From the NCBI RefSeq assembly GCF_004114935.1, contig NZ_CP022221.1:5973001-6037000 (forward strand): 64,000 nt of DNA. The letters are read 5' to 3'. This document shows positions 1 through 9,165 of this stretch, one piece after another (position 1 is the stretch's first letter; each line of letters starts with the position of its first letter). The notes under the pieces were generated by a model. That model searched no databases. It was not told the origin of the DNA and saw only the letters and a list, made by a program, of their open reading frames with translations. A program made the position numbers and the translations under genes. This DNA comes from Bradyrhizobium zhanjiangense. GTDB taxonomy: Bacteria > Pseudomonadota > Alphaproteobacteria > Rhizobiales > Xanthobacteraceae.

Positions 1-540
1 GCAAAGCAGGGTCGTCTCATTTTGGGCTAAGGATTTCCGAAAGAGCCGGCACTTGAAACGGCGGTCCTTCCCCTCTCCGCTCTCGATCAGGAACATGCAT
101 TCACTGCAAACGTCACTTCGGTGGCGGCGCTGGGCAACATCGAGCCCATCCAGGACGCGGCGAAGCGTATCACGCAGCCGAGACTGATCGGGGAGCTCAA
201 GGGCCACAAGTTGATCCCGCAGGGCGTTCATCGGATCGCGCTCCAGGAACCTCTCGCCTTCACTTGTAAGGCAGAGCGAAATCGAGCGCTTATCCTCTGC
301 AGATGGCTTGCGGCCCATCAGCCCCTTACTCTGCAGTACGGCGGTAATCTGCGATGCGGCGCTGCGGGTCGTGCCCAAAAAGCTGGCGAGAGCAGTCGGC
401 GTCCGCGAAAACCTGTTTGCGCGAGCGAGAAAGCGCAAAGCCATCCATTCGCGATCGCTAAGACCCGAACGACTACCTTCAAAAAGCCAACTGTCGGCAG
501 ATTGTATCAGGAGTTGTACGATCTCAATTGCCAGGCTCAT
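1..540 (-). CDS. MarR-family transcriptional regulator, 3' end beyond the left edge
   Basis: An open frame runs leftward from an ATG at 538-540 off the window edge, giving 180 residues with no stop. The N-terminal part (about residues 30-100) reads as a MarR winged helix: a DREWMALRFL helix, a TRSAASQITAVLQSKGLM recognition region, and a wing with the basic RKPSAEDKRSISL and LTSEG motifs typical of the family. The visible C-terminal part is longer than in most MarR proteins and carries Cys residues in DVCSECMF and FKCRLF, which could bind a metal or sense redox state (inference). It is divergent from the secreted hydrolase at 990, and palindromes lie between them. The product is a likely local repressor with unknown ligand. 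Confidence 0.75.
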   Translation of the reverse strand, partial: MSLAIEIVQLLIQSADSWLFEGSRSGLSDREWMALRFLARANRFSRTPTALASFLGTTRSAASQITAVLQSKGLMGRKPSAEDKRSISLCLTSEGERFLERDPMNALRDQLVALELPDQSRLRDTLRRVLDGLDVAQRRHRSDVCSECMFLIESGEGKDRRFKCRLFRKSLAQNETTLLC

Positions 541-989
541 CGATAAGTCCCCACGGGAAACGGCCGCCCTGGCATCTCGATCAAAGATCGAGAGCCGCCG
601 TGTCGGGTGAAAGCTGAATTCCCGTCGGGACTGGTTGAGTCCGGTATACCGTACCGTGAAGTCGGAACGACGGTGAACGCACCGCCGCGACTTCAGCCCG
701 ATTGCCGGATTCCGATAGCCTGATCGTTCCACGAAAGGAACACCGAAGTACTACGCATCACGCTAGCGTTGAGATGACACCAAATCTCGCGCGTTCGATT
801 GACGTCGACAGCCTCTGCTGCCGCATTGCTGATGAGCGGACATCGAAAGGTCAGAGCGCTCTTGTCAGGTTCGTGTAAGCCATGGCCGCGCATAGGTCGT
901 AGGGATGGATAGAGCGCAGCCAAACCCCGTCCTGCATGACCGATCCGCTCCAAACAGAGACTCCGGCAAAACTAAAACGAGAGCAACGC
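541..989. promoter_or_regulatory. Divergent intergenic region with two inverted repeats
   Basis: About 450 bases separate the MarR start and the hydrolase start, with no supported gene. At 628-642 lies GGACT-N5-AGTCC. It abuts a perfect 10-bp palindrome, CGGTATACCG, at 642-651, followed by a third TACCG half-site at 652-656. Such repeats between a MarR gene and its divergent neighbour are plausible operators (inference). No clear -35/-10 pair was identified. Confidence 0.4.
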
Positions 990-1988
990 ATGCACCTGTT
1001 CAGATTCACACTCGCATCCGCCTTCTGCCTGATGACGACGTTCGCCCAGGCGGCCGGCTTTCGCTTCATCACGGTGCCGGCCGGGGCAGGTTTGCCAGCC
1101 TTCCAGGCGGCCGTGTGGTCGCCGTGCCAGGAGCAGGCGGGCGAGGTCAAACTTCGCGCGATCACTTTGATTGCGACGCGGGACTGCGCTGTCTCAGGTG
1201 ACAAGCTGCCATTGATCGTGATCTCGCATGGCTATGGGGGATCCTTCATCGGCCATCATGACACGGCCGAGGTGCTCGCCGATGCCGGGTTCGTCGTCGT
1301 CGCGCTCGACCATCCAGTCGACGCCGGCGGCGGCGACATGAGCCGCGCGGACACGCTCGCCGCATTGACGGAGCGTCCGTCCGACGTCACGAGATTGATC
1401 GACCATATGCTCACCGCATGGTCCGATCATGCGAAACTCGACCGCGACCATGTTGGGTTCTTTGGTTTTTCGAGGGGCGGCTACACCGGCCTGGTGGTCG
1501 CGGGCGCCAATCCCGATTTGCGAAAGGCCATCGCCTTGTGCCCGGAAAATTCTCCGAAACCCAGCTGCGCCGAACTGCGACGAAGCGAGATCCCGGCACA
1601 AGCATTGGCGCATGTCCCGCGCGTCAAGGCCCTTGTCGTTGCCGACCCCGCCTTCGGTCCATTGTTCGACCGGGAGGCTCTGAAGGACGTAAAAATTCCG
1701 ATCCAGCTTTGGGCGTCGGCGCTGAGTGGAGACGACAAGACCGGCGGCGAAGTCACGCTGGATTATGTTTCACTGATTGAGCGCGACCTGCCGGTCAGAC
1801 CCGACTATCATCTCGTGCCGAATGCCGGTCACTACGCATTCCTTCCGCCCTGCACGCCGGATCTGGCGAAGAAGCGTCCCGACATCTGCACCGACAGACC
1901 GGGGTTCGACCGCGCCGCCTTTCACGAGCAGCTCAACGCCGCCGCCCTGGCCTTCTCCCGAACGCATCTGGTGAGAGGTGGTCCGTAG
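990..1988 (+). CDS. Secreted dienelactone-hydrolase-like alpha/beta hydrolase
   Basis: This is an exported 332-residue alpha/beta hydrolase. I place the start at 990, not at the in-frame ATG at 936, because residues 1-23 then form a clean signal peptide (MHLFRFTLASAFCLMTTFAQA) and a GAGAG purine tract lies just upstream. The HGYGG stretch fits the oxyanion-hole region, GFSRGG carries the nucleophile elbow Ser, and NAGHYAFL near the C-terminus supplies the catalytic His. Several Cys pairs suit a periplasmic, disulphide-bonded enzyme. It resembles the platelet-activating-factor acetylhydrolase/dienelactone hydrolase group. It lies alone and is divergent from the MarR regulator, which may control it. 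The substrate cannot be told from sequence. Confidence 0.75.
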   Translation: MHLFRFTLASAFCLMTTFAQAAGFRFITVPAGAGLPAFQAAVWSPCQEQAGEVKLRAITLIATRDCAVSGDKLPLIVISHGYGGSFIGHHDTAEVLADAGFVVVALDHPVDAGGGDMSRADTLAALTERPSDVTRLIDHMLTAWSDHAKLDRDHVGFFGFSRGGYTGLVVAGANPDLRKAIALCPENSPKPSCAELRRSEIPAQALAHVPRVKALVVADPAFGPLFDREALKDVKIPIQLWASALSGDDKTGGEVTLDYVSLIERDLPVRPDYHLVPNAGHYAFLPPCTPDLAKKRPDICTDRPGFDRAAFHEQLNAAALAFSRTHLVRGGP

Positions 1989-2312
1989 CTCGCGGGATGG
2001 GCCGAGGCGAAATTTCGGATTATGCGATTATCCCTTTTTGCCACTGTTTTGCCCGACGTGTCAAACGGCTTCGCAATTCGCAGCATCGGAGGAGCGAAAC
2101 GAATCCGTCGCTCGGTGGTCCCTACCCCACTTGCGCTCTCAAAACGCAGCGCGGGCCGCGGCTGCGCGAGGATCGTAGCATCCCGGTGATTTACGTCGAC
2201 GTATCAGTCTTTTAGCAACATCGACAGGAAGTACCGCCGTGCCCCCTCGTCTACTGTGCATGGGGTTGTTTTTGCATATTTTGAGTCTGGCACTCTCCAA
2301 ACGCGGAGACGA
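1989..2312. other. Intergenic stretch with a possible dispersed repeat
   Basis: About 320 bases follow the hydrolase and contain no convincing gene. The stretch at 2045-2064 (TGTTTTGCCCGACGTGTCAA) resembles a sequence I recall as recurring between genes in Bradyrhizobium and Rhodopseudomonas. That is memory, not a search result. The remainder has no feature I can name. Confidence 0.3.
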
Positions 2313-2344
2313 CAACGCCCCGGAGCCTTCGCTCCGGGGCGTTG
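2313..2344 (-). terminator. Strong hairpin downstream of the first TRAP receptor gene
   Basis: A perfect 14-bp stem (2313-2326 with 2331-2344) closed by a 4-base loop lies 20 bases beyond the stop of the minus-strand TRAP receptor gene. There is no long T tract, so it may act as a terminator or as a 3' mRNA stabiliser. It could also serve the convergent hydrolase gene. Confidence 0.65.
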
Positions 2345-2363
2345 CAGGCAACAGCTGGCGTGA

Positions 2364-3452
2364 TCAGCTCTGCGAGCGCCGCGCCATGAAGATGTCGTAG
2401 CCGACCTCGGCGACCTGGAACCAGGCGTAGCCATCGCTCGTGAACTTGGCGAGGGAATCGTGCACCTTCTTGAAGCTGGCGTTGGTCGCGCCGACTTCGG
2501 CGTGCAGCTCCTTGGCGGCCTTGTGGCAGGCATCCATGATCGACGGCGAGAAGGCGTGCAGCTTGGTGCCGCTCGCAAGCAGCTTCTTCAGCGCCAGCGG
2601 ATTGGCGTTGTCGTAGCGCGCCATCATGTAGTTGTTGGCGTAGTGGCCGGCCTGCTCCAGCACGCTCTGGTAATATTTCGGCAGCGCGTTCCACTTGTCG
2701 AGGTTGACGAAGGCCAGCAGCATCGGTCCGCCTTCCCACCAACCGGGATAGTAGTAGTGCGGCGCGATCTTGTAGAAGCCGAGCTTCTCGTCGTCATAGG
2801 GGCCGACCCATTCGGCGGCGTCGATGGTGCCCTTCTCCAGCGCCGGATAGATATCGCCGCCGGCGAGCTGCTGCGGCACCACGCCGAGCTTCTGGAGCAC
2901 GCGGCCGGCAAAGCCGCCAATGCGGAATTTCATGCCCTTCATGTCGTCGGGCGTGTTGACCTCCTTCCTGAACCAGCCGCCCATCTGGCAGCCGGTGTTG
3001 CCCGCGAGCAGCGAGACGACGTTGTAGCCCTTGTAGAACTCGTTGAGCACGTCGCGCCCGCCGCCCAGCATGTACCAGGCCTGGTTGATGCGCATGTTGG
3101 GACCGAACGGCACGGCCGAGCCGAAGGTGAAGGTCGGGTCCTTGCCGAAATAGTAGTAGGACGCGGTGTGGCCGATCTCGCAGGTGCCGTTCTGCACGGC
3201 GTCGAGCACCTGGAGACCCGGCACGATTTCGCCGGCGGCGAAGATCTGGATCTGGAATTTGTTGTCGGTCGCTTCCGCGACCATCTTGCACATCATCTCG
3301 GCGCCGCCGAACAGCGTATCGAGCGATTTCGGCCAGCTCGTCGGCATGCGCCATTTGATTTCCGGCATCGACTGCGCGATCGCGGGCGCCGCGAGCGTGG
3401 CGGCGCCGGCCGCACCAAGTCCCGTGACCTTGATGAAGTCTCTTCTCTTCAT
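2364..3452 (-). CDS. TRAP transporter substrate-binding protein (DctP family), copy 1
   Basis: This 362-residue periplasmic receptor belongs to the TRAP (DctP/TakP) family. It begins with a twin-arginine signal (MKRRDFIKVTGLGAAG, cleavage after PAIAQ) and contains the family landmarks [48 protein letters not shown] and [12 protein letters not shown]. These segments shape the organic-anion site, which in this subgroup typically binds 2-keto acids or other monocarboxylates. The adjacent paralogue at 3617 is about two-thirds identical. No DctQ or DctM membrane subunit lies in this window, so both receptors must work with a transporter encoded elsewhere. A hairpin follows the stop. Confidence 0.9.
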   Translation of the reverse strand: MKRRDFIKVTGLGAAGAATLAAPAIAQSMPEIKWRMPTSWPKSLDTLFGGAEMMCKMVAEATDNKFQIQIFAAGEIVPGLQVLDAVQNGTCEIGHTASYYYFGKDPTFTFGSAVPFGPNMRINQAWYMLGGGRDVLNEFYKGYNVVSLLAGNTGCQMGGWFRKEVNTPDDMKGMKFRIGGFAGRVLQKLGVVPQQLAGGDIYPALEKGTIDAAEWVGPYDDEKLGFYKIAPHYYYPGWWEGGPMLLAFVNLDKWNALPKYYQSVLEQAGHYANNYMMARYDNANPLALKKLLASGTKLHAFSPSIMDACHKAAKELHAEVGATNASFKKVHDSLAKFTSDGYAWFQVAEVGYDIFMARRSQS

Positions 3453-3551
3453 GATTTCCTACCCTGATGGATCTGCTTGTTGGGCCTTCTTGCCGAGGCT
3501 TGGGGACAGCATGGATCATCGCTCCGCCGAATGCCATCCCGATCGCACTGC

Positions 3552-3590
3552 GGCAAAGAAAAAGCCCGGCCTCCTCGAGGAGGCCGGGCT
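3552..3590 (-). terminator. Rho-independent terminator of the second TRAP receptor gene
   Basis: A 28-base perfect palindrome at 3563-3590 is followed on the minus strand by TTTTTCTTTG (3552-3562). This is a textbook intrinsic terminator, 27 bases after the stop of the upstream paralogue. It makes the two TRAP receptor genes separate transcription units. Confidence 0.9.
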
Positions 3591-3616
3591 ACTCGTCTTA
3601 CGACTTAAGCCGTAGA

Positions 3617-4759
<1,143 letters not shown>

Positions 4760-4910
4760 TCATTCCGGCGACGCGTGAAGGCCGCGTCGAACCGAAGGGG
4801 CTTGACTGCCGTGGGCCTTTAACACGGAAGCCCCGCTTGCGGAACGCGACAATGGCATGACGGGGCTCTACGAAAGTCGCATGTCCCCGCAGCTTGCCGC
4901 GGCGGCCAAT

Positions 4911-6047
4911 TCAGGCCGCAGCGATGACACCCTTGAGCTGGTCCCGGACCTGGCCTGCAATGGCGCGGTAGATCGCCGCATGAGGTCCGTCCGGCTCGCT
5001 GTCGACCACGGGATTGCCGGCATCCGAGGTGGCGCGAATCGCCATGTGCAGCGGGATCTCGCCCAGGAACGGGACTCCAAGCTTCTCGGCCTCGTGCCGC
5101 GCCCCGCCATGGCCGAAAATGTCCGACTTGGTGCCGCAATGTGGGCACTGGAAGTAGCTCATGTTCTCGACGATGCCGAGCACGGGCACGTTGACCTTCT
5201 TGAACATGGCAAGCCCCCGTCTTGCGTCGATCAGGGACAGGTCCTGCGGAGTCGAGACGATCACGGCGCCCTTCAACGGCACGTTCTGCGCCAGCGTGAG
5301 CTGGGCATCGCCAGTGCCCGGCGGCATGTCGACGACCAGCACGTCGAGCTTGCCCCATTCGACGTCGCGCAGCATCTGCGTCACCGCCGACATCACCATG
5401 GGACCGCGCCAGATCATCGCGGTCTCCTCCTCCACCAAAAAGCCGATCGACATGATGGCGAGGCCGAAGCGCCGGAGGGGAATCATCTTGCGTTCGTCGT
5501 TCAGCTCCGGCTTGTCGCGCAGGCCGGTCAGCCGCGGCACCGAGGGGCCGTAGATGTCGGCGTCGAGCAGCCCGACCTTGAGGCCGAGGTCGCGCAGGCC
5601 GAGCGCCAGATTGAGCGCGGTGGTCGACTTGCCCACCCCGCCCTTACCGGAGGCGACCGCGATCACGGCGGCAACGCCCGGGATTTCCGATTGCCGCGCC
5701 ATCGGCGATTGGCCGCCCTGCGGCGGTTTATGAGCATGGACCGGCTGCACGCCGGGCGTGCCACGGCTCGGCTGCGGGGGTGGCGGCGGCGCGGAGCCCG
5801 GCTTGCGCTCGGCGGTGAGCGCCACCATCGCGGTGGTGACGCCGGGAATGGCACGGACGGCGGCTTCCGCTTCGGCCCGGATGGACTCCCAGGCCCGTGC
5901 TTCGGCGGCATCGACATTGATCGAGAAGAACACCTTGCCGTCGGAGGCGCTGATCGCGCTCAGCACGTTGGCATTGGTGAGCGCGACCCCGCGCGGCGAC
6001 TTGATCCGGGCAAGGCTGTCGAGAACCTGTTGCTGCGTCACGCTCAA
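4911..6047 (-). CDS. mrp: Mrp/ApbC (NBP35-type) iron-sulfur cluster carrier ATPase
   Basis: This is a P-loop ATPase of about 378 residues that carries and delivers Fe-S clusters in the cytoplasm. An N-terminal MIP18/DUF59 domain (about residues 1-85) precedes a Pro-rich linker and the ATPase domain. The deviant Walker A motif GKGGVGKST, the VVDMPPGTGD Walker B region and the cluster-holding CPHC pair (YFQCPHCG) are all visible. I place the start at the TTG at 6047, because AGGAG lies seven bases upstream and the translated SVTQQQVLDSLARI matches the usual N-terminus of this family. It is monocistronic as far as can be seen. Confidence 0.92.
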   Translation of the reverse strand: MSVTQQQVLDSLARIKSPRGVALTNANVLSAISASDGKVFFSINVDAAEARAWESIRAEAEAAVRAIPGVTTAMVALTAERKPGSAPPPPPQPSRGTPGVQPVHAHKPPQGGQSPMARQSEIPGVAAVIAVASGKGGVGKSTTALNLALGLRDLGLKVGLLDADIYGPSVPRLTGLRDKPELNDERKMIPLRRFGLAIMSIGFLVEEETAMIWRGPMVMSAVTQMLRDVEWGKLDVLVVDMPPGTGDAQLTLAQNVPLKGAVIVSTPQDLSLIDARRGLAMFKKVNVPVLGIVENMSYFQCPHCGTKSDIFGHGGARHEAEKLGVPFLGEIPLHMAIRATSDAGNPVVDSEPDGPHAAIYRAIAGQVRDQLKGVIAAA

Positions 6048-6099
6048 AGCGCATCTCCTGATTTCAAGATGCCCCATTAGAGCGGAAACGCCCAAAAGG

Positions 6100-6588
6100 C
6101 TACTGCCTGCCGATATCGTCAGCCATCTCCGCGGGCGCCGCCCCCTGCTCCCTGGCCGCCTCGTAATTCAGCTCGATCATGACGCCGTTGGGGTCGTAGA
6201 CGAAGATCTGCCAAAGCTCGCCGCCGGGCACCTGGCGGGACTCGAACTTCATCCCCTTGGACGCCAGCCGCTGCTTCATACCGTCGAAGCCGCGGCTGAC
6301 GAAGGCGACATGGTGGACAACGCCGGAATCCGGCTTTTGTGGCTCGGCGGTCGGAGAAATATCGACGAGGTGCACCACCGGTTTCCCCTCGCTGTACATC
6401 CAGGCCCCCGGGAAGGCGAAATTGGGCCGGGCGCCATTTTCCAGGCCCAGCACGTCTTCGTAGAAGCGGACCGTCTCGGCCAATTTTCGGGTTCGGATGT
6501 TGAAATGATCGAGCACGCCCACGCTCACGCCGCCCAAACCGATGCCCATGCCTTCGCTCCCTTTTTTGAAGTCCTTGAGGTCCGCCAT
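6100..6588 (-). CDS. VOC-family (glyoxalase/dioxygenase fold) protein
   Basis: This single VOC domain of 162 residues contains the paired beta-alpha-beta-beta-beta modules: LDHFNIRTRKLAETVRFYEDVLGL at the start, VHHVAFVSRGFDGMKQRL in the middle and IFVYDPNGVMIELNY at the end. The His of DHFNI, the His of VHHVAF and the Glu of IELNY fit the usual metal ligands. The start could be 6588 (MADLKDFK) or 6549 (MGIGLGG); the latter has GGGAG seven bases upstream and may be the true one. The substrate is unknown; small dicarbonyl or aromatic diols are typical of the superfamily. It lies between mrp and a divergent dehydrogenase. Confidence 0.8.
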   Translation of the reverse strand: MADLKDFKKGSEGMGIGLGGVSVGVLDHFNIRTRKLAETVRFYEDVLGLENGARPNFAFPGAWMYSEGKPVVHLVDISPTAEPQKPDSGVVHHVAFVSRGFDGMKQRLASKGMKFESRQVPGGELWQIFVYDPNGVMIELNYEAAREQGAAPAEMADDIGRQ

Positions 6589-6734
6589 CCTAGCACGGGG
6601 GACCGCCAAACGAAGCCGTTGCCCTCTGGCCTCAAGGGTTTATGGTGCGCCCCAATCCGCCCTCACGGCGGAACCAGGCGCCCTGCTCGCCCGGCAAGAA
6701 CCGTAAAACCCAAACTACGGACAAGGTACCATAC

Positions 6735-7607
6735 ATGGCAAAAGTCGCTTTCCTCGGTCTCGGTGTCATGGGCTTCCCCATGGCCGGACACCTCGTGAAA
6801 AAAGGGGGCCATGAGGTCACCGTCTATAACCGCACCGCGGCCAAGGCGAAGGAGTGGGCAGACAAGTTCGGCGGCAAGACCGCACCGACCCCGAAGGCCG
6901 CCGCCGAAGGCCAGGATTTCGTGATGTGCTGCGTCGGCAACGACAACGATCTGCGCGCGGTCACGATCGGCCCCGACGGCGCGTTTGCCGGCGTCAAGAA
7001 GGGCGCAACCTTCGTCGACCACACCACCGCTTCGGCCGAAGTCGCGCGCGAGCTCGATGCGGCCGCGACCAAGGCCGGCTTCAAGTTCATCGATGCCCCC
7101 GTCTCCGGCGGCCAGGCCGGCGCCGAGAACGGCGTGCTGACGGTGATGTGCGGCGGCGCGCAGGACGCCTATGCCGGCGCCGAGCCGATCATCACGGGCG
7201 CCTATGCGCGGATGTGCAAACTACTCGGCCCCGCCGGCTCCGGCCAGCTGACGAAAATGGTCAACCAGATCTGCATCGCCGGTCTGGTGCAGGGTCTTTC
7301 CGAAGGCATCCACTTCGCCAAGAAGAGTGGCCTCGACGTCGCCGCAGTGATCGAGACCATCTCAAAAGGGGCCGCGCAGTCCTGGCAGATGGAGAATCGC
7401 TACAAGACCATGAACGAGGGCAAGTACGATTTCGGCTTCGCGGTCGAATGGATGCGCAAGGACCTCTCGATCTCGCTGGCTGAAGCCCGCCGCAACGGCG
7501 CCAATCTGCCGGTGACTGCGCTGGTCGACCAGTTCTACGCCGAAGTCGAGAAGATGGGCGGCAAGCGCTGGGATACGTCCAGTTTGCTCGCACGCCTGCA
7601 ACGCTGA
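6735..7607 (+). CDS. NAD(P)-dependent beta-hydroxyacid dehydrogenase (3-hydroxyisobutyrate/tartronate semialdehyde reductase family)
   Basis: This is a 290-residue cytoplasmic oxidoreductase. The Rossmann glycine motif GLGVMGFPMAGHL is at residues 8-20, the substrate loop DAPVSGGQAGAENG is near residue 120, and the catalytic Lys lies in GQLTKMVNQ near residue 172, followed by the C-terminal helical domain. These are the defining signatures of the HIBADH family, which interconverts beta-hydroxyacids and semialdehydes. The start at 6735 (MAKVAFLG) matches family members; the reading frame extends upstream without support. It is followed about 110 bases later by nhaD, with no obvious functional link. 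Confidence 0.88.
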   Translation: MAKVAFLGLGVMGFPMAGHLVKKGGHEVTVYNRTAAKAKEWADKFGGKTAPTPKAAAEGQDFVMCCVGNDNDLRAVTIGPDGAFAGVKKGATFVDHTTASAEVARELDAAATKAGFKFIDAPVSGGQAGAENGVLTVMCGGAQDAYAGAEPIITGAYARMCKLLGPAGSGQLTKMVNQICIAGLVQGLSEGIHFAKKSGLDVAAVIETISKGAAQSWQMENRYKTMNEGKYDFGFAVEWMRKDLSISLAEARRNGANLPVTALVDQFYAEVEKMGGKRWDTSSLLARLQR

Positions 7608-7717
7608 GGAACGTGTCGACGGTCGCGGCCGGGCAGCTGCGACCGTCACCAGCCTCGACGCGGGCCTGCGCCGCGACGTGGGCCGCATTGAGAAGAACGA
7701 ATTCCGGGGGACCTGAC

Positions 7718-8998
7718 TTGCTGAGCGTGATCGCCGCCGTTTTCATCGTTGCGTATGCTGCCATCGCGCTCGAACACCCGCTCGGCATCAACAAGAGCGC
7801 TACGGCTCTCCTGGGAGCGGGCCTGCTCTGGACCATCTACGCGCTGTCCGTCGGCGACGCCTCGCTCGTCAACCACCAGCTCGACGAATCCGTCGCCTCG
7901 ACTGCGCAGATCGTCTTCTTCCTGATCGGCGCCATGACGATCGTCGAGGTGATCGACGCCCACAATGGCTTCGAAGTCATCACCTCGGTCATCCGCACCA
8001 CGAAGCAGACCACGCTGATGTGGATCATCGGCTTCGTGACGTTCTTCCTGAGCGCGATCCTCGACAACCTCACGACCACCATCGTGATGGTCTCGCTGGT
8101 TCAGAAGCTGATCGGCAATAGGAGCGACCGCCTGCTGTTCGCTTCCCTCATCGTTATCGCCGCCAATGCGGGAGGCGCCTGGACCGTCATCGGCGACGTC
8201 ACGACGACGATGCTCTGGATCGGAGGGCAGATCTCGCCTGTCAGCATCATGGGAGCGGTATTCCTGCCGTCTCTGCTCAACCTGCTGATACCGCTGCTCG
8301 TCATTGGCTATTCCGTCAAGGGGAAGGACATCGTCCCGCCGCTGCAACGAGAAGCGCAGGCTCTCAAGGTCGAGCTGTTCGAGCGCAATCTGATGTTCTA
8401 TCTCGGCCTCGGCACACTGGTCGCCGTCCCGGTTTTCAAGGCCGTGACGCACCTCGCGCCCTTCATGGGGATCCTGTTCGGGCTGGGCATCCTCTGGCTG
8501 GTCGGCGAGATCGTTCACCGCCACAAGGACGAGGATGCGCGTCGCCCCCTCACCCTCGTCCATGCGCTGACGCGCATCGACATGAGCTCCATCGTGTTCT
8601 TCGTCGGCATTCTCCTTGCCGTCGCCTGCCTGGAGCACGCCCGCGTGCTGGAGCTGTTGGCAAAATGGCTCGACACCACGGTCGGCCGTCTCGACATCAT
8701 CGTCATCCTGCTCGGCCTCTTGAGCGCCATCATCGACAACGTGCCGCTCGTCGCGGCGACGATGGGCATGTACAATCTGGTGCAATATCCGGCCGACAGC
8801 TTCATCTGGGAATTCATCGCCTATTGCGCCGGCACCGGCGGCTCGATCCTGATCATCGGCTCGGCGGCCGGCGTCGCCGCGATGGGGCTCGAGAAGATCG
8901 AATTCTTCTGGTACGCCCGCCGGATCGCAGGTCCCGCGCTTGTGGGTTACCTCGCGGGTGCACTGGTCTACATTGCGCAGCACTCGCTGCTGCATTGA
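7718..8998 (+). CDS. nhaD: NhaD-type sodium/proton antiporter
   Basis: This polytopic inner-membrane antiporter (about 426 residues, roughly 12 helices) exports Na+ in exchange for H+. NhaD/IT-superfamily hallmarks are SAILDNLTTTIVMVSLV and AGGAWTVIGDVTTTMLWIGG in the first half, and IIDNVPLVAATMGM plus AGTGGSILIIGSAAGVAAMG in the second half. The two Asp-Asn pairs are the likely ion-binding hairpins. I place the start at the TTG at 7718, with CGGGGGA just upstream, because the preceding in-frame residues do not resemble a membrane protein. Helix order and length agree with the family. Confidence 0.9.
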   Translation: MLSVIAAVFIVAYAAIALEHPLGINKSATALLGAGLLWTIYALSVGDASLVNHQLDESVASTAQIVFFLIGAMTIVEVIDAHNGFEVITSVIRTTKQTTLMWIIGFVTFFLSAILDNLTTTIVMVSLVQKLIGNRSDRLLFASLIVIAANAGGAWTVIGDVTTTMLWIGGQISPVSIMGAVFLPSLLNLLIPLLVIGYSVKGKDIVPPLQREAQALKVELFERNLMFYLGLGTLVAVPVFKAVTHLAPFMGILFGLGILWLVGEIVHRHKDEDARRPLTLVHALTRIDMSSIVFFVGILLAVACLEHARVLELLAKWLDTTVGRLDIIVILLGLLSAIIDNVPLVAATMGMYNLVQYPADSFIWEFIAYCAGTGGSILIIGSAAGVAAMGLEKIEFFWYARRIAGPALVGYLAGALVYIAQHSLLH

Positions 8999-9049
8999 TC
9001 CGTCGTGACCGGTCGTTCGGCACTGCCGGTTCCGGCACAGAGGCGTTTC

Positions 9050-9065
9050 TTAATCATCCGTTAAC
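9050..9065 (+). promoter_or_regulatory. CtrA-type binding box upstream of the histidine kinase gene
   Basis: The sequence TTAATCATCCGTTAAC matches the full CtrA consensus TTAA-N7-TTAA(C) of alphaproteobacteria. A near-palindrome CCTTAAG-N6-CTTAAGG follows at 9080-9099 and gives a second TTAA pair, at spacing 8. Both lie within about 120 bases of the kinase start, so direct cell-cycle control is plausible (inference). Confidence 0.6.
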
Positions 9066-9165
9066 GTAATTCTTTAGTTCCTTAAGTCACCTCTTAAGGA
9101 TTTCTTGCCAGAGATAGACAATGCAGAAGGCCCGCGTCCGGCGTGGGCAGGAATCGTGTTGCTTG

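Noticed and set aside
7646..8995. A 449-codon minus-strand frame opposite nhaD
   Set aside because: Its composition (Asp/Glu/Arg/His-rich) mirrors the hydrophobic sense codons of a membrane protein.
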